Shown: in pieces, positions 14,490 through 21,745 of the stretch | How positions within the stretch are numbered: position 1 is the first letter of the stretch | Layout of the letters: each line of letters opens with the position of its first letter | Assembly: GCA_902492825.1 (NCBI GenBank) | Contig: CABUMZ010000013.1 | Span: forward strand, 1 to 23,128 | Direction of reading: 5' to 3' | Source: an uncultured Collinsella sp. | GTDB lineage: Bacteria; Actinomycetota; Coriobacteriia; Coriobacteriales; Coriobacteriaceae | Length of the DNA: 23,128 nt | Notes under the pieces: model-generated | Database searches by the model: none | Seen by the model: only the letters and a program-made list of their open reading frames with translations | Told to the model about the DNA's origin: nothing | Position numbers and translations under genes: made by a program

Positions 14490-15851
14490 ATGCTGCGCAG
14501 GAAAATAGCGGCAGTGCTGGAGCGTTGGCTGAAGTCTTCCGAGCAAAAGGCCTTGTTCATTACGGGTTCTCGCCAGATTGGCAAAAGCTATTCGATTCGC
14601 GCATTTGGCAAAGCCAACCATGCAACCTACATCGAGCTTAACCTCATGGAAAATCGCCAGGCAAAAGATGCTCTTCTCGAGGCGCGGGATGCCGATGATT
14701 TCATCAGCAGGGTGACGCTTCTTTCGGGAAAGTCGATTGCGCCAGGCAAAACGCTTGTGTTTATCGATGAGGTCCAAGAAGCCCCCGACATCATGACGAT
14801 GGCAAAGTTCCTTGTTGAGGACGGGAGGTGCCGCTGGGCGTTTTCGGGGTCAATGCTCGGGACCCAGTTCAAGGGCGTCAGGTCCTATCCCGTGGGGTAT
14901 GTCCACGAGCTTAGGATGTTCCCGCTCGATTTTGAGGAGTTTTGCTGGGCAACCGGAGTGAGCGAGGGGGCTCGCCAAACGATACGTGACGCGTGTATCA
15001 GCGAGAGGCCCATTCCTGATTACATTCATGACGCGATGATGGCAAACTTCAGGACCTATACCGTTGTCGGCGGAATGCCGGAGGTCGTGCAGCGTTTCCT
15101 TGACACGCAGGGCGACCTTGCCTCTGTTCGTCAGCTACAGTCCGAGCTCAACGAACAGTACCGACGGGATATTTCCAAGTATGCAAGCGGGCGTGCCCTT
15201 CAGGTGCAGAGCATCTACGATCAGCTCCCCATTATGCTTGAGGGCGAACACAAGCGTTTCGTGCTCAATTCCATTGACCCCAAGGCGCATTATGAGAAGT
15301 ACCAGCGAGATTTTGTCTGGCTTGTCGATGCCGGCGTTGCTCTCAAAGCCGATATCGTAACCGAGCCAAAGTCGCCCCTGCTCAAGACGGCACGGCCATC
15401 GCAGTTCAAGCTATACCAATCGGATACGGGCATGTTGATGGCGCGCTACCCCGTTGGAGTCGCCCAAGCGGCGTATCTTGATAGCAAGGAGCCCAATCTG
15501 GGCGGCATTTACGAAAACGTGGTGGCCCAGCAGCTGGCTGCCCAAAATCGCCAGCTTTACTACTATCAGACAAAAAAGCGCGGTGAAGTGGACTTTGTGG
15601 TCGATGGACCGGATGGGACGGCTGTTCCGATCGAGGTTAAATCGGGCTCCTATTACCACGCGCACGCTGCGCTCGGTCATGTGCTTGATACGGCTGAATA
15701 TGGCGTAAGGCTCGGGATTGTTTTCTCGAAAGGCAACGTTGAGCGCAACGGAGCGGTTCTCTATTTGCCGCTATATGCGACCTGGGCCCTTTCGGATGTT
15801 TTGGGCGACTCCTGCGCCGAGGGGATAAAGCTGGAGGTCAAGCCGGTCTAG
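14490..15851 (+). CDS. AAA_14/DUF4143 ATPase (1)
   Basis: This is a 453-residue protein of the AAA_14-DUF4143 family, common in gut bacteria and archaea but without an established role. Walker A GSRQIGKS is at 26-33 and Walker B VFIDEVQE has Asp93-Glu94. The sensor region FSGSMLG is at 118-124 and VVGGMP at 192-197. The C-terminal part looks like a PD-(D/E)xK nuclease-type fold: GEVDFVV (Glu366, Asp368), then IEVKSG (Glu382, Lys384). The ATG at 14490 has GAGGAG upstream; an earlier in-frame TTG/ATG at 14466/14469 lies inside the repeat array and is less likely. Base composition seems less GC-rich than the neighbours, which may mean transfer. A second, diverged paralogue lies at 16480-17850. 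Confidence 0.9.
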   Translation: MLRRKIAAVLERWLKSSEQKALFITGSRQIGKSYSIRAFGKANHATYIELNLMENRQAKDALLEARDADDFISRVTLLSGKSIAPGKTLVFIDEVQEAPDIMTMAKFLVEDGRCRWAFSGSMLGTQFKGVRSYPVGYVHELRMFPLDFEEFCWATGVSEGARQTIRDACISERPIPDYIHDAMMANFRTYTVVGGMPEVVQRFLDTQGDLASVRQLQSELNEQYRRDISKYASGRALQVQSIYDQLPIMLEGEHKRFVLNSIDPKAHYEKYQRDFVWLVDAGVALKADIVTEPKSPLLKTARPSQFKLYQSDTGMLMARYPVGVAQAAYLDSKEPNLGGIYENVVAQQLAAQNRQLYYYQTKKRGEVDFVVDGPDGTAVPIEVKSGSYYHAHAALGHVLDTAEYGVRLGIVFSKGNVERNGAVLYLPLYATWALSDVLGDSCAEGIKLEVKPV

Positions 15852-15863
15852 GGCCAGTCCCGG

Positions 15864-15894
15864 ATGTGACAAAGGGACAGTCCCTTTGTCACAT
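15864..15894. repeat. Small palindromic intergenic repeat, copy 3
   Basis: Perfect 13-bp arms ATGTGACAAAGGG / CCCTTTGTCACAT enclose ACAGT. It starts 12 nt after the ATPase 1 stop and is followed 8 nt later by a second, nested palindrome. The same pairing of the small palindrome with a nested one occurs at 19357-19474. Confidence 0.87.
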
Positions 15895-15902
15895 TCATGA
15901 GT

Positions 15903-15958
15903 GTGGATTTTCTCCCGTATAGAGCGCACTTGAACGCTCAAAGTGGGAGAAAATCTAC
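15903..15958. repeat. Nested palindrome between ATPase 1 and the phosphatase gene
   Basis: The outer arms 15903-15916 and 15945-15958 pair over 14 positions with one G-T pair (core GATTTTCTCCC / GGGAGAAAATC). Symmetrical 5-nt gaps follow, then an inner stem GAGCG / CGCTC around an 8-nt loop. It lies between two convergent genes. No long T tract follows on either strand. Confidence 0.75.
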
Positions 15959-15971
15959 GCTCGATTTATGC

Positions 15972-15996
15972 CGTGGGCGCGGTTCGTGCGCCCACG
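15972..15996 (-). terminator. GC-rich hairpin after the phosphatase gene
   Basis: A 9-bp stem CGTGGGCGC / GCGCCCACG with a 7-nt loop starts 4 nt past the phosphatase stop. The strand-specific T tract is missing, so it may be a weak or factor-assisted terminator, or an mRNA-stabilising 3' hairpin. Confidence 0.45.
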
Positions 15997-15999
15997 AAC

Positions 16000-16446
16000 C
16001 TACAGCTGCTCGAGCATAGCGGTGCAACCGGCGAGCACATCGCGGTAGGTGGCATCGAAATTGCCGGTGTACCAGGGGTCGGCCACGTCGCCGGGGCGAT
16101 CGGTCCAATCGAGCAGGCGCGAGATCTTGCCATTGGGGTCCTTCCCAAAAATTCGGTACAGGCCGCGGGCGTTCTCGTCGTCCATATAGACAATGTGGTC
16201 CCAGTCGCCATACTCCGCGCGACGCACCTGACGTGCACGATGTGCGACGACGGGAATCCCGACCTCGCGCAGCTTGGCAACGGTACCGTGGTGTGGCGGG
16301 TTGCCGATCTCCTCGGTCGAGGTCGCAGCGGAATCAATGACAAACTCGCCCGCGCGCCCGGCGCGCCGCACTAGCTCGGTAAACACGGACTCAGCCATCG
16401 TCGAGCGACAGATATTTCCATAGCAGATAAAAAGAATGCGTTGCAT
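16000..16446 (-). CDS. Low-molecular-weight protein tyrosine phosphatase
   Basis: This is a 148-residue cytoplasmic phosphatase that removes phosphate from tyrosine residues through a cysteinyl-phosphate intermediate. The P-loop CYGNICRST is at residues 8-16 (nucleophile Cys8, Arg14) and the acid loop DPW is at 123-125 (general acid Asp123). Both are intact and the length is normal. The ATG at 16446 has AAGGAAG about 8 nt upstream. It lies alone between two DUF4143 ATPases. The ATPase 2 gene is upstream on the same strand with a 33-nt gap, so cotranscription is possible. No tyrosine kinase or capsule genes are nearby, so the target is unknown. Confidence 0.95.
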   Translation of the reverse strand: MQRILFICYGNICRSTMAESVFTELVRRAGRAGEFVIDSAATSTEEIGNPPHHGTVAKLREVGIPVVAHRARQVRRAEYGDWDHIVYMDDENARGLYRIFGKDPNGKISRLLDWTDRPGDVADPWYTGNFDATYRDVLAGCTAMLEQL

Positions 16447-16479
16447 GAGCGGCTTCCTTTCTAGGCGGTCGCGCAGGGC

Positions 16480-17850
16480 TTACAGACTGCTCTTGAGGCA
16501 GTTTGCTCCAATAAAGCCCGCTGCGTACAAGGGGAGGTGGCGCAGCTCGCGCCCGTCATCGGTTTCGCTGCGGGAAAAATTGTTCTCGGACAAAATGTAG
16601 GCATATGGCGATCGGGCTTTGTCCATAAACGACCCGAGGGTTCTCGTGCGCACGTTACGTGCGGACTTTACTTCGACGGGCACAATTTCCATACGGTCGG
16701 TCTGAAGTAAAAAATCGAGCTCGCCGGTCGTCTTCCAAGACGACGGCGGCACCCAGTAATACGTCTGCAAGCTATTGCCCGAAAATGCTTGCATGACCGA
16801 GTTTTCCGCCAGGGCGCCTCGGAAGTCGGAAGATAGCGCTATGGCGGAATCCTCTTTGAGGTCGAGCCAGAGCCGCGGGTTGATGCCGAGTTTGTAGAAC
16901 ATGAGGCCGGTATCGAGAAGATAGACCTTAAAGAAACTTCCATCTTCGTCGTCGAAGGGAACGAGGGGAGGCTCGATGCCTTCGGTCAGGTTGTTGACCG
17001 ATATGATGCCGGCGCCTTCGAGCCAGTCGAGCGGCTCGATAAGCTTGGCGCGACGGCCTCCGCGTTCGACCTCGGAGTACTTGAATTTTTTTGTGGACGA
17101 TCTCAGCAGCTGGGACGGAATGGAGCGCCAGACCTTGCGCGCCGCCACGCCGCTGATCCCGTTTTCGGGGTCGGTCATATCAGCGGTATAGGTCTCGTCG
17201 ATTTCGCGCTGCTCGACGCGCGCATCCTCGATGGATAACGTCTTGCGATATGCGTTGACGGCGGCGGGCATGCCGCCCACGATCTGGTATCGATGAAACA
17301 GGCTGAGCGCGGCTTGGTGCACGGCGTAGGTCTCGAGCGTGCCGGCGTGGGTACGAATGGCATTGACCATCTGCTCCTCGTCGAGCGCCCAGAGAAACTC
17401 CTCGAACGACATAGGATGCATGGTCTCTTGACGAACGCCGCTGGGAAAAGGCAACTTGCGCTTGCGCGTGGCGACGCCGAGCTGACTGCCGGTCGCGCAT
17501 ATGCGCCAGCCCGAACCCGAAAAAAAGCGAAGCGAGTTGAGCGCCCGTTCGCAGAGCTGCACCTCGTCAAACAGGATGAAGGCGGTTTCTTTGCGAATGG
17601 GGGTGCGTTTATAGTCTGAGATTCGCGCCACGATGGCGTCAACGTCGTCGGTGGGACAGGCGAACAGCGGAGCGATCAGCTCAAGATCGGTCTGAAAGTC
17701 GAGTTTGACAAACGCATCGCCGGCGATTCGTCTGCCGATTTCCTCGGCAACGTACGTTTTGCCTACGCGTCGCGCACCACGGATGAGGAGGGGGCGCGAC
17801 GCGTCCTTTGTCGCCCATGATTCGATAACGGATTCGATTGATCTGCGCAT
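16480..17850 (-). CDS. AAA_14/DUF4143 ATPase (2)
   Basis: This is a 456-residue paralogue of ATPase 1 with low overall similarity. Walker A GARRVGKT is at 25-32, Walker B ILFDEVQL has Asp95-Glu96, ATGSQLG is at 119-125, and IVGGMPAAV follows the helical middle part. The C-terminal nuclease-like block is GELDFLL (Glu377, Asp379) with PVEVKSARN (Glu393, Lys395). The ATG at 17850 has GGAAAGG about 8 nt upstream. Directly before the Shine-Dalgarno lies a 97-bp symmetrical repeat (17864-17960), which also contains a candidate promoter (TTCCAA, 16 nt, TAAACT on the minus strand). The proximity suggests self-regulation. The family's biochemical role is not established. Confidence 0.9.
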   Translation of the reverse strand: MRRSIESVIESWATKDASRPLLIRGARRVGKTYVAEEIGRRIAGDAFVKLDFQTDLELIAPLFACPTDDVDAIVARISDYKRTPIRKETAFILFDEVQLCERALNSLRFFSGSGWRICATGSQLGVATRKRKLPFPSGVRQETMHPMSFEEFLWALDEEQMVNAIRTHAGTLETYAVHQAALSLFHRYQIVGGMPAAVNAYRKTLSIEDARVEQREIDETYTADMTDPENGISGVAARKVWRSIPSQLLRSSTKKFKYSEVERGGRRAKLIEPLDWLEGAGIISVNNLTEGIEPPLVPFDDEDGSFFKVYLLDTGLMFYKLGINPRLWLDLKEDSAIALSSDFRGALAENSVMQAFSGNSLQTYYWVPPSSWKTTGELDFLLQTDRMEIVPVEVKSARNVRTRTLGSFMDKARSPYAYILSENNFSRSETDDGRELRHLPLYAAGFIGANCLKSSL

Positions 17851-17863
17851 GGGGCCGCCTTTC

Positions 17864-17960
17864 CAATTTCGTGTACTTCAGATACATAGTTTAGTACGAT
17901 TTCATGTACTTGGAATACACGAAATAGTAGAAAAGTGTGTATCTGAAGTACCCGAAATTG
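17864..17960. repeat. 97-bp symmetrical repeat in front of ATPase 2
   Basis: The left copy 17864-17887 and right copy 17937-17960 are inverted repeats of 24 nt with 2 mismatches (core TACTTCAGATACA). A central element 17899-17925 is itself a palindrome of the same half-site (ATTTCATGTA / ATACACGAAAT). Outer pair and central element share the same centre, 17912. The half-site therefore occurs four times: two inverted outer copies and two central ones. The array abuts the Shine-Dalgarno of ATPase 2 and covers its likely promoter. Confidence 0.8.
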
Positions 17961-18045
17961 CACTACTGGAGCTTGCAGGCGGATAAACACTACTCGTATG
18001 GGACGGTTTTCACCGGTTGCTCGCCACCTTGGGCTATGTTCGCCC

Positions 18046-19299
18046 CTATGCCTGCATCCGGGGCTGTGCTGATTGACGACGGCGCTCCCAGCGAGCCAAC
18101 TTAATCGTCACCAGCGTGAGCGCCCAGGCCACAAGCGAGAACACGGCACCGACCGCGCCTACATATGCAATGCCAACTCCGCTTACCACGGCGCCGCCCA
18201 CTGCGGTGCCAAACGAGATGCCGACGTTAAACGCCATGGGCTCAACCGAACTTGCGAGTACCATCGACTTGGGGTGGCGGCTGCGTGCCACATCCATAAA
18301 GTGTGTGATGCACGACACCGAGAACAGGTACATGAGCAGCGCCAAGCTAAAGACAAAGACCAGCGCGAGCGGCATGGTGCCGCCCAAAGCAAACAGCCCG
18401 AGTAACGCCGCAGCCTGCAGCACAAACGTCACAAGCAGCGCCTTCATGCCAAAGCGCGCATCGATCCACCCGCCCAGGATGTTCGAGATCAGGCAGAACA
18501 CGCCGTAGGCCATGAGCGTGGTACTGGCTTCGACCGTGCCCATGCCCAGCACCTGCTCAAGATAAGGCGTCACGTAGCCGTAGAACACATAGACCGAGCC
18601 CACGCCAAACAAAAAGATGAGCATGCCGGTGATGATGCTCGGTTCGCGCAGCAGCCCCGCCTGCTCGCGAAAGGTGGCAGGTTCGTCGGTTTGCCCAGCG
18701 CGCGGCATAAACATCACGAGCGCTCCGCAGATCAGAACGGCAAAGGCCAGCGTGCCGTACATGGCCACGTGCCAATCGAGTGTGTCGGCCACAAACTTGC
18801 CGATCGAAGTGACAAAGACCATTGCCACGGAAAACGCACCATATACCACCGAGATGGCAAACGAAGTTTGCTGCGGGGACAGCAGCTCGGGGATGTACGT
18901 CACACCCACAGCGAGCAGTGCGCCAGAGACGGAGCCCAGGATGATGCGCGAGATAAACAGCACCTGGAAGTTGGGCGCCAACGCCATGACCAGGTTGCCG
19001 AGCACAAAGACGATGCTGTAGCACACGAGCAGCTGGTAGCGGCGAAAACGTCCCGTGCTGAGCGCAAGCACCGGCGTGGCGATGGCGTAGACAAGCGCAA
19101 ACACGCTGATGAGCTGGCCTGCGGTGGCAAGCGATATGCCGAGCTCCGTCGCCAGGTCGCTCTCGATGCCGATGACCACGAACTCCGAGCAGCCGAGCGA
19201 AAAACCTAACAACACGAGCAGCGCCAGGCAAAGATTGGTGCGCGCAGGTGAAAGCGCGGCGGCGGTTGACTTGCTTTTAGGCGTGGTTGCGGCGGTCAA
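18046..19299 (-). CDS. MFS transporter, DHA1 / AraJ-like
   Basis: This is a 12-helix inner-membrane carrier of about 417 residues. The first helix holds LLVLLGFSLGCSEFVVIG, which matches the opening of AraJ/YdhP-type DHA1 carriers. A loop with TGRFRR follows helix 2 and GGWIDARFGMK follows helix 8, the two motif-A positions. These carriers often export sugars, purines or drugs; the substrate here is unknown. The start chosen is the TTG at 19299, with TTGGAG 8 nt upstream. A GTG at 19308 would overlap that Shine-Dalgarno and is less likely, though it extends the protein by only 3 residues. It is a single gene with no regulator next to it. Confidence 0.88.
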   Translation of the reverse strand: MTAATTPKSKSTAAALSPARTNLCLALLVLLGFSLGCSEFVVIGIESDLATELGISLATAGQLISVFALVYAIATPVLALSTGRFRRYQLLVCYSIVFVLGNLVMALAPNFQVLFISRIILGSVSGALLAVGVTYIPELLSPQQTSFAISVVYGAFSVAMVFVTSIGKFVADTLDWHVAMYGTLAFAVLICGALVMFMPRAGQTDEPATFREQAGLLREPSIITGMLIFLFGVGSVYVFYGYVTPYLEQVLGMGTVEASTTLMAYGVFCLISNILGGWIDARFGMKALLVTFVLQAAALLGLFALGGTMPLALVFVFSLALLMYLFSVSCITHFMDVARSRHPKSMVLASSVEPMAFNVGISFGTAVGGAVVSGVGIAYVGAVGAVFSLVAWALTLVTIKLARWERRRQSAQPRMQA

Positions 19300-19356
19300 G
19301 GCTGTCACTCCAATGTCGCATTAATAAGCGGGATTCAATCCCTGCAACTCTAACAG

Positions 19357-19389
19357 AATGTGACAAAGAGACAGTCCCTTTGTCGCATT
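19357..19389. repeat. Small palindromic intergenic repeat, copy 4
   Basis: Arms AATGTGACAAAGAG and CCCTTTGTCGCATT enclose ACAGT, with one A-C mismatch and one T-G pair. It is the most diverged of the four copies. It lies 58 nt upstream of the MFS start, so it is 5' of a gene rather than 3', unlike copies 2 and 3. Confidence 0.8.
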
Positions 19390-19409
19390 GCGCTGCCGGC
19401 CAGTCGCCC

Positions 19410-19474
19410 AAACCGTCACAACATTCGGCGAAAATCTCGAAATCGAGGAAAAGCGTCGAATGTTGTGACGGTTT
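19410..19474. repeat. Nested palindrome upstream of the membrane protein gene
   Basis: Perfect 18-bp outer arms (AAACCGTCACAACATTCG and its complement at 19457-19474) surround a 29-nt centre holding an inner stem CTCGA / TCGAG around AA, with A-rich internal loops on both sides. The right arm runs into TTTTT on the plus strand. There is no gene running into it from the left on that strand, so a terminator role is not evident. Confidence 0.78.
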
Positions 19475-19560
19475 TTGTGTCCGGCGCGGGTGAGCTTCGG
19501 TGTCGTCTGGGGGTATAAAACTAGCGAGTGTTTATTTGCGAGGCCTAAGGGGCGCCCCGT

Positions 19561-20430
19561 ATGGATATCGATAACTTTGAATGGTGGTATAGCGAGGGTG
19601 AGACTCCGGACGAGGGGTGGGACGAGCCTACGCCGCGTGGCGTGTCGAGCGACGAGGACGAGACCGGCAACGACGTCGCCGCCGACTCGGACGCCGCCCT
19701 CGATCCCGTCGAGCCCCTGACCTTCGAACAAGCTTGGGCCCAGGCCGAGGCAGACGAGGCCAAGGCCGACGCTACGGCCACGCTCGGCGAGCCAGCCGAC
19801 ATGTCGATCTCGCCGGCAAAGACCCCGCAGCCGCGTCACACCATCGATCCCGACAGCACGGCATCCTTCAGTATTCTCGACGTGCCCTCGCAGGGCGCTC
19901 AGGCGCCCGCACCCACACGTCGCCCCAATCTGTCTCGCGAGGAAGATGCAGGACGTCGCTCTCCGCTTGGCCCCATCCTTATCGCCTTCATGGCCGGCGT
20001 TATCGCATGCTCGGTAATTGGAAACGTCTGGAGCCATGTCGAGCAGCAGCGAAAAGACGCCGCCAGGGTCGAGATGTCTGTCGAGCAATCGCTCGGCCGC
20101 ACGCGCTCGGTGCATGTGTCGGTCGAGGTCAAGGACGGCGCGACGTGGGACACCGCGCGCGGCGACAGCCAAATGCTCATCCATATCGTGGGGCGCACGC
20201 TCAAAGGGCAGACGATTGACGAGTATCAATACGTCAATTCCGCTGGTGACGGCATCGAACTTAAGCCCGGCGACTACGAGCTCACCGTCGATGAACCGCC
20301 CGTCGCCACCGACGGCACGCGCTTCCGTGCCTCAAAGCGCATGGTTCCCGTGAGCTTTAACTCGCAGGCGCCCGATACGGTCGACACCACGCCACAGGGC
20401 GGGTTTGACCTTTACGTAGATACCCAGTAG
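19561..20430 (+). CDS. Unrecognised single-pass membrane protein
   Basis: This 289-residue protein matches no family I recognise. Residues 1-135 are acidic and probably disordered (many Asp, Glu, Ala, Pro). One membrane segment covers about 137-157 (LGPILIAFMAGVIACSVIG). A short linker rich in Gln, Lys and Arg follows, then an extracytoplasmic domain of about 120 residues with beta-type sequence (VHVSVEVKDGATW, GDYELTVDEPP, MVPVSF), like a small Ig-like or carboxypeptidase-regulatory fold. The acidic start with no signal peptide and the positive residues GRR before the helix suggest the N terminus is inside. The ATG at 19561 has AAGGGG about 8 nt upstream; TATAAA at 19514 may be a -10. A surface or envelope role is a guess. 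Confidence 0.8.
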   Translation: MDIDNFEWWYSEGETPDEGWDEPTPRGVSSDEDETGNDVAADSDAALDPVEPLTFEQAWAQAEADEAKADATATLGEPADMSISPAKTPQPRHTIDPDSTASFSILDVPSQGAQAPAPTRRPNLSREEDAGRRSPLGPILIAFMAGVIACSVIGNVWSHVEQQRKDAARVEMSVEQSLGRTRSVHVSVEVKDGATWDTARGDSQMLIHIVGRTLKGQTIDEYQYVNSAGDGIELKPGDYELTVDEPPVATDGTRFRASKRMVPVSFNSQAPDTVDTTPQGGFDLYVDTQ

Positions 20431-20500
20431 GCGCTCGCCGCTCATTCCGCTATGGCTACTCAACAATCGCCTGCCGTCCCGTCCCGCCGCCAAGAGTGGG

Positions 20501-20523
20501 ACAATAGCCCTCGACACTATTGT
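20501..20523. promoter_or_regulatory. Inverted repeat before the epimerase gene
   Basis: Arms ACAATAG and CTATTGT with a 9-nt spacer end 8 nt before the GGAGG of the epimerase gene. It has operator-like size and position. No regulator is encoded next to it, so the assignment is tentative. Confidence 0.4.
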
Positions 20524-20543
20524 TTACTTTTGGAGGAAGTAGC

Positions 20544-21437
20544 ATGTCTACCGTCACTACTATCAAGCGCGGCGGCCTCACCGCGGCCATCGATTCCATG
20601 GGCGCCCAGCTCACGAGCCTTGCTCTCAACGGCAACGAGTATCTGTGGCAGGGCGACCCCGCCTTTTGGGGCAAGCATGCGCCCATCCTGTTCCCCATTG
20701 TGGGTTCGCTGCGCAACAACACGGCAACGTCTGCGGCCGGCACCTGCGAGATGCCGCGCCACGGACTCGCGCGCATCGTCGAGCACAAGCTGGTCGAGGT
20801 TTCGGAGGACGGCTCCTCGGTAACGTACGAGATCACCGACACGTCCGAGTCGCTCAAGGCCTTTCCGTTCCACTTTAAGCTCAACATGACCTATGCCCTG
20901 ACCGGCGACGCCATCCTCACGCAGACCTTTGCCGTCACCAATACCGGCGACGTGGACCTGCCGTTCTCGGTGGGCGGCCACCCTGCGTTTAACGTACCGG
21001 CTCCCGGTGCCGAGGACGAGGCATTCGAGGATTACGAGCTGGCGTTTACCGAGGCTTGGACTAACGAGGCCCCCATCATCACGCCCGACGGTCTTATGAC
21101 GTTCGAGGGCAGCTACAAGGCTCCCGATAACTCGGACGTGCTGCCCATCACGCACCGCAGCTTCGATAACGACGCCATCATGTTCACCGATACCCCGGGC
21201 TCCACGCTCACGCTGCGCGGCCGCAAGTCGGGTCACGGCGTCAAGATCGACTTTGAGGGCTTTAAGTACATTGGCGTGTGGTCTGCCGCCAACGACGCTC
21301 CGTTTGTGGCGCTCGAGCCCTGGACCGGTCACACCACCATGGACACCGAGGACGATGTCTTTGAGCACAAGGTCAACACCATCACCCTGGCCCCGGGCGA
21401 GACGGACAAGCGCAGTTTTAGCGTTACCTTGCTCTAG
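20544..21437 (+). CDS. Aldose 1-epimerase family protein, LacX-like
   Basis: This 297-residue cytoplasmic protein has the galactose-mutarotase fold, which interconverts alpha and beta anomers of aldoses. It has PILFPIVGSL (47-56), PRHGLAR (71-77, His73), VGGHPAFN (143-150, His146) and ALEPWTG (256-262, Glu258), the positions expected for substrate binding, general acid and general base. The pattern is closer to the LacX branch than to GalM. The ATG at 20544 has GGAGG seven bases upstream; the frame extends to 20520 but without support. It is a single-gene unit ended by a strong hairpin at 21494-21535. No lac or gal genes are nearby, so the sugar is not indicated. Confidence 0.93.
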   Translation: MSTVTTIKRGGLTAAIDSMGAQLTSLALNGNEYLWQGDPAFWGKHAPILFPIVGSLRNNTATSAAGTCEMPRHGLARIVEHKLVEVSEDGSSVTYEITDTSESLKAFPFHFKLNMTYALTGDAILTQTFAVTNTGDVDLPFSVGGHPAFNVPAPGAEDEAFEDYELAFTEAWTNEAPIITPDGLMTFEGSYKAPDNSDVLPITHRSFDNDAIMFTDTPGSTLTLRGRKSGHGVKIDFEGFKYIGVWSAANDAPFVALEPWTGHTTMDTEDDVFEHKVNTITLAPGETDKRSFSVTLL

Positions 21438-21463
21438 AGGTTCCGCCGCTCGGTCGATGCTGC

Positions 21464-21563
21464 GCGTCGTCCAGAGCGAACAAGTTGTCATTCAAAAGGC
21501 AAGGCATAGACCTTCTGGTCATGCCTTGCCTTTTTCATGCCACTTGTTCGCTCTGGACGTCGC
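21464..21563. repeat. Nested palindrome downstream of the epimerase gene
   Basis: The outer arms 21464-21485 and 21542-21563 pair over 22 positions with one mismatch (core AGAGCGAACAAGT / ACTTGTTCGCTCT). Inside is the hairpin annotated as the epimerase terminator. Its central 21503-21525 matches the core of the nested palindrome at 8653-8675 at 19 of 23 positions. The outer arms of the two elements share nothing. Confidence 0.82.
21494..21535 (+). terminator. Rho-independent terminator of the epimerase gene
   Basis: A 14-bp stem AAAAGGCAAGGCAT / ATGCCTTGCCTTTT continues, after one unpaired A, into GACC / GGTC with a TTCT loop. The plus strand ends in TTTTT. It begins 57 nt after the epimerase stop. 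Confidence 0.85.
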
Positions 21564-21595
21564 TCGCCGGCATTGCCAAAACATCGGCGTCCCCA

Positions 21596-21707
21596 ATGAC
21601 TACCGCGTGTCTATTAATTTTTCGAGCTTGTGCTGCGCTGCTAGTTGCTGGCGTATATCCTGTTAAGTCGTCAGCATACGATTCAACAGGGAAGGCAGAT
21701 TATGCAT
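21596..21707 (+). pseudogene. Possible 5' end of a secreted-protein gene cut by the IS
   Basis: From the ATG at 21596 the frame reads MTTACLLIFRACAALLVAGV and continues through about 17 polar residues until the insertion sequence begins at 21708, where it stops within 11 nt. The hydrophobic start followed by SSA-YDST looks like a signal peptide with a cleavage site. No Shine-Dalgarno is visible upstream, so this may be chance. The stretch is also more AT-rich than the surrounding genes. Confidence 0.3.
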
Positions 21708-21732
21708 GGCTCTGTTAGACCAGGATTGACAT
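21708..21732 (+). repeat. Left terminal inverted repeat of the IS
   Basis: 25 nt beginning GGCTCTGTTAGACCAGGATT, identical to the complement of 23104-23128. Identity stops immediately inside the repeat, which defines the length. Confidence 0.93.
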
Positions 21733-21745
21733 GCCGACCTGCCGG

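Noticed and set aside
14490..17850. A toxin-antitoxin or defence system formed by the two ATPases and the phosphatase
   Set aside because: The three genes are not in one operon (ATPase 1 is convergent), the phosphatase is an ordinary housekeeping type, and no effector or toxin fold is visible; only the ATPase-repeat link is kept as a finding.
17961..18045. Terminator or small gene between ATPase 2 and the MFS gene
   Set aside because: Only a 4-bp stem and no plausible start or ribosome binding site.
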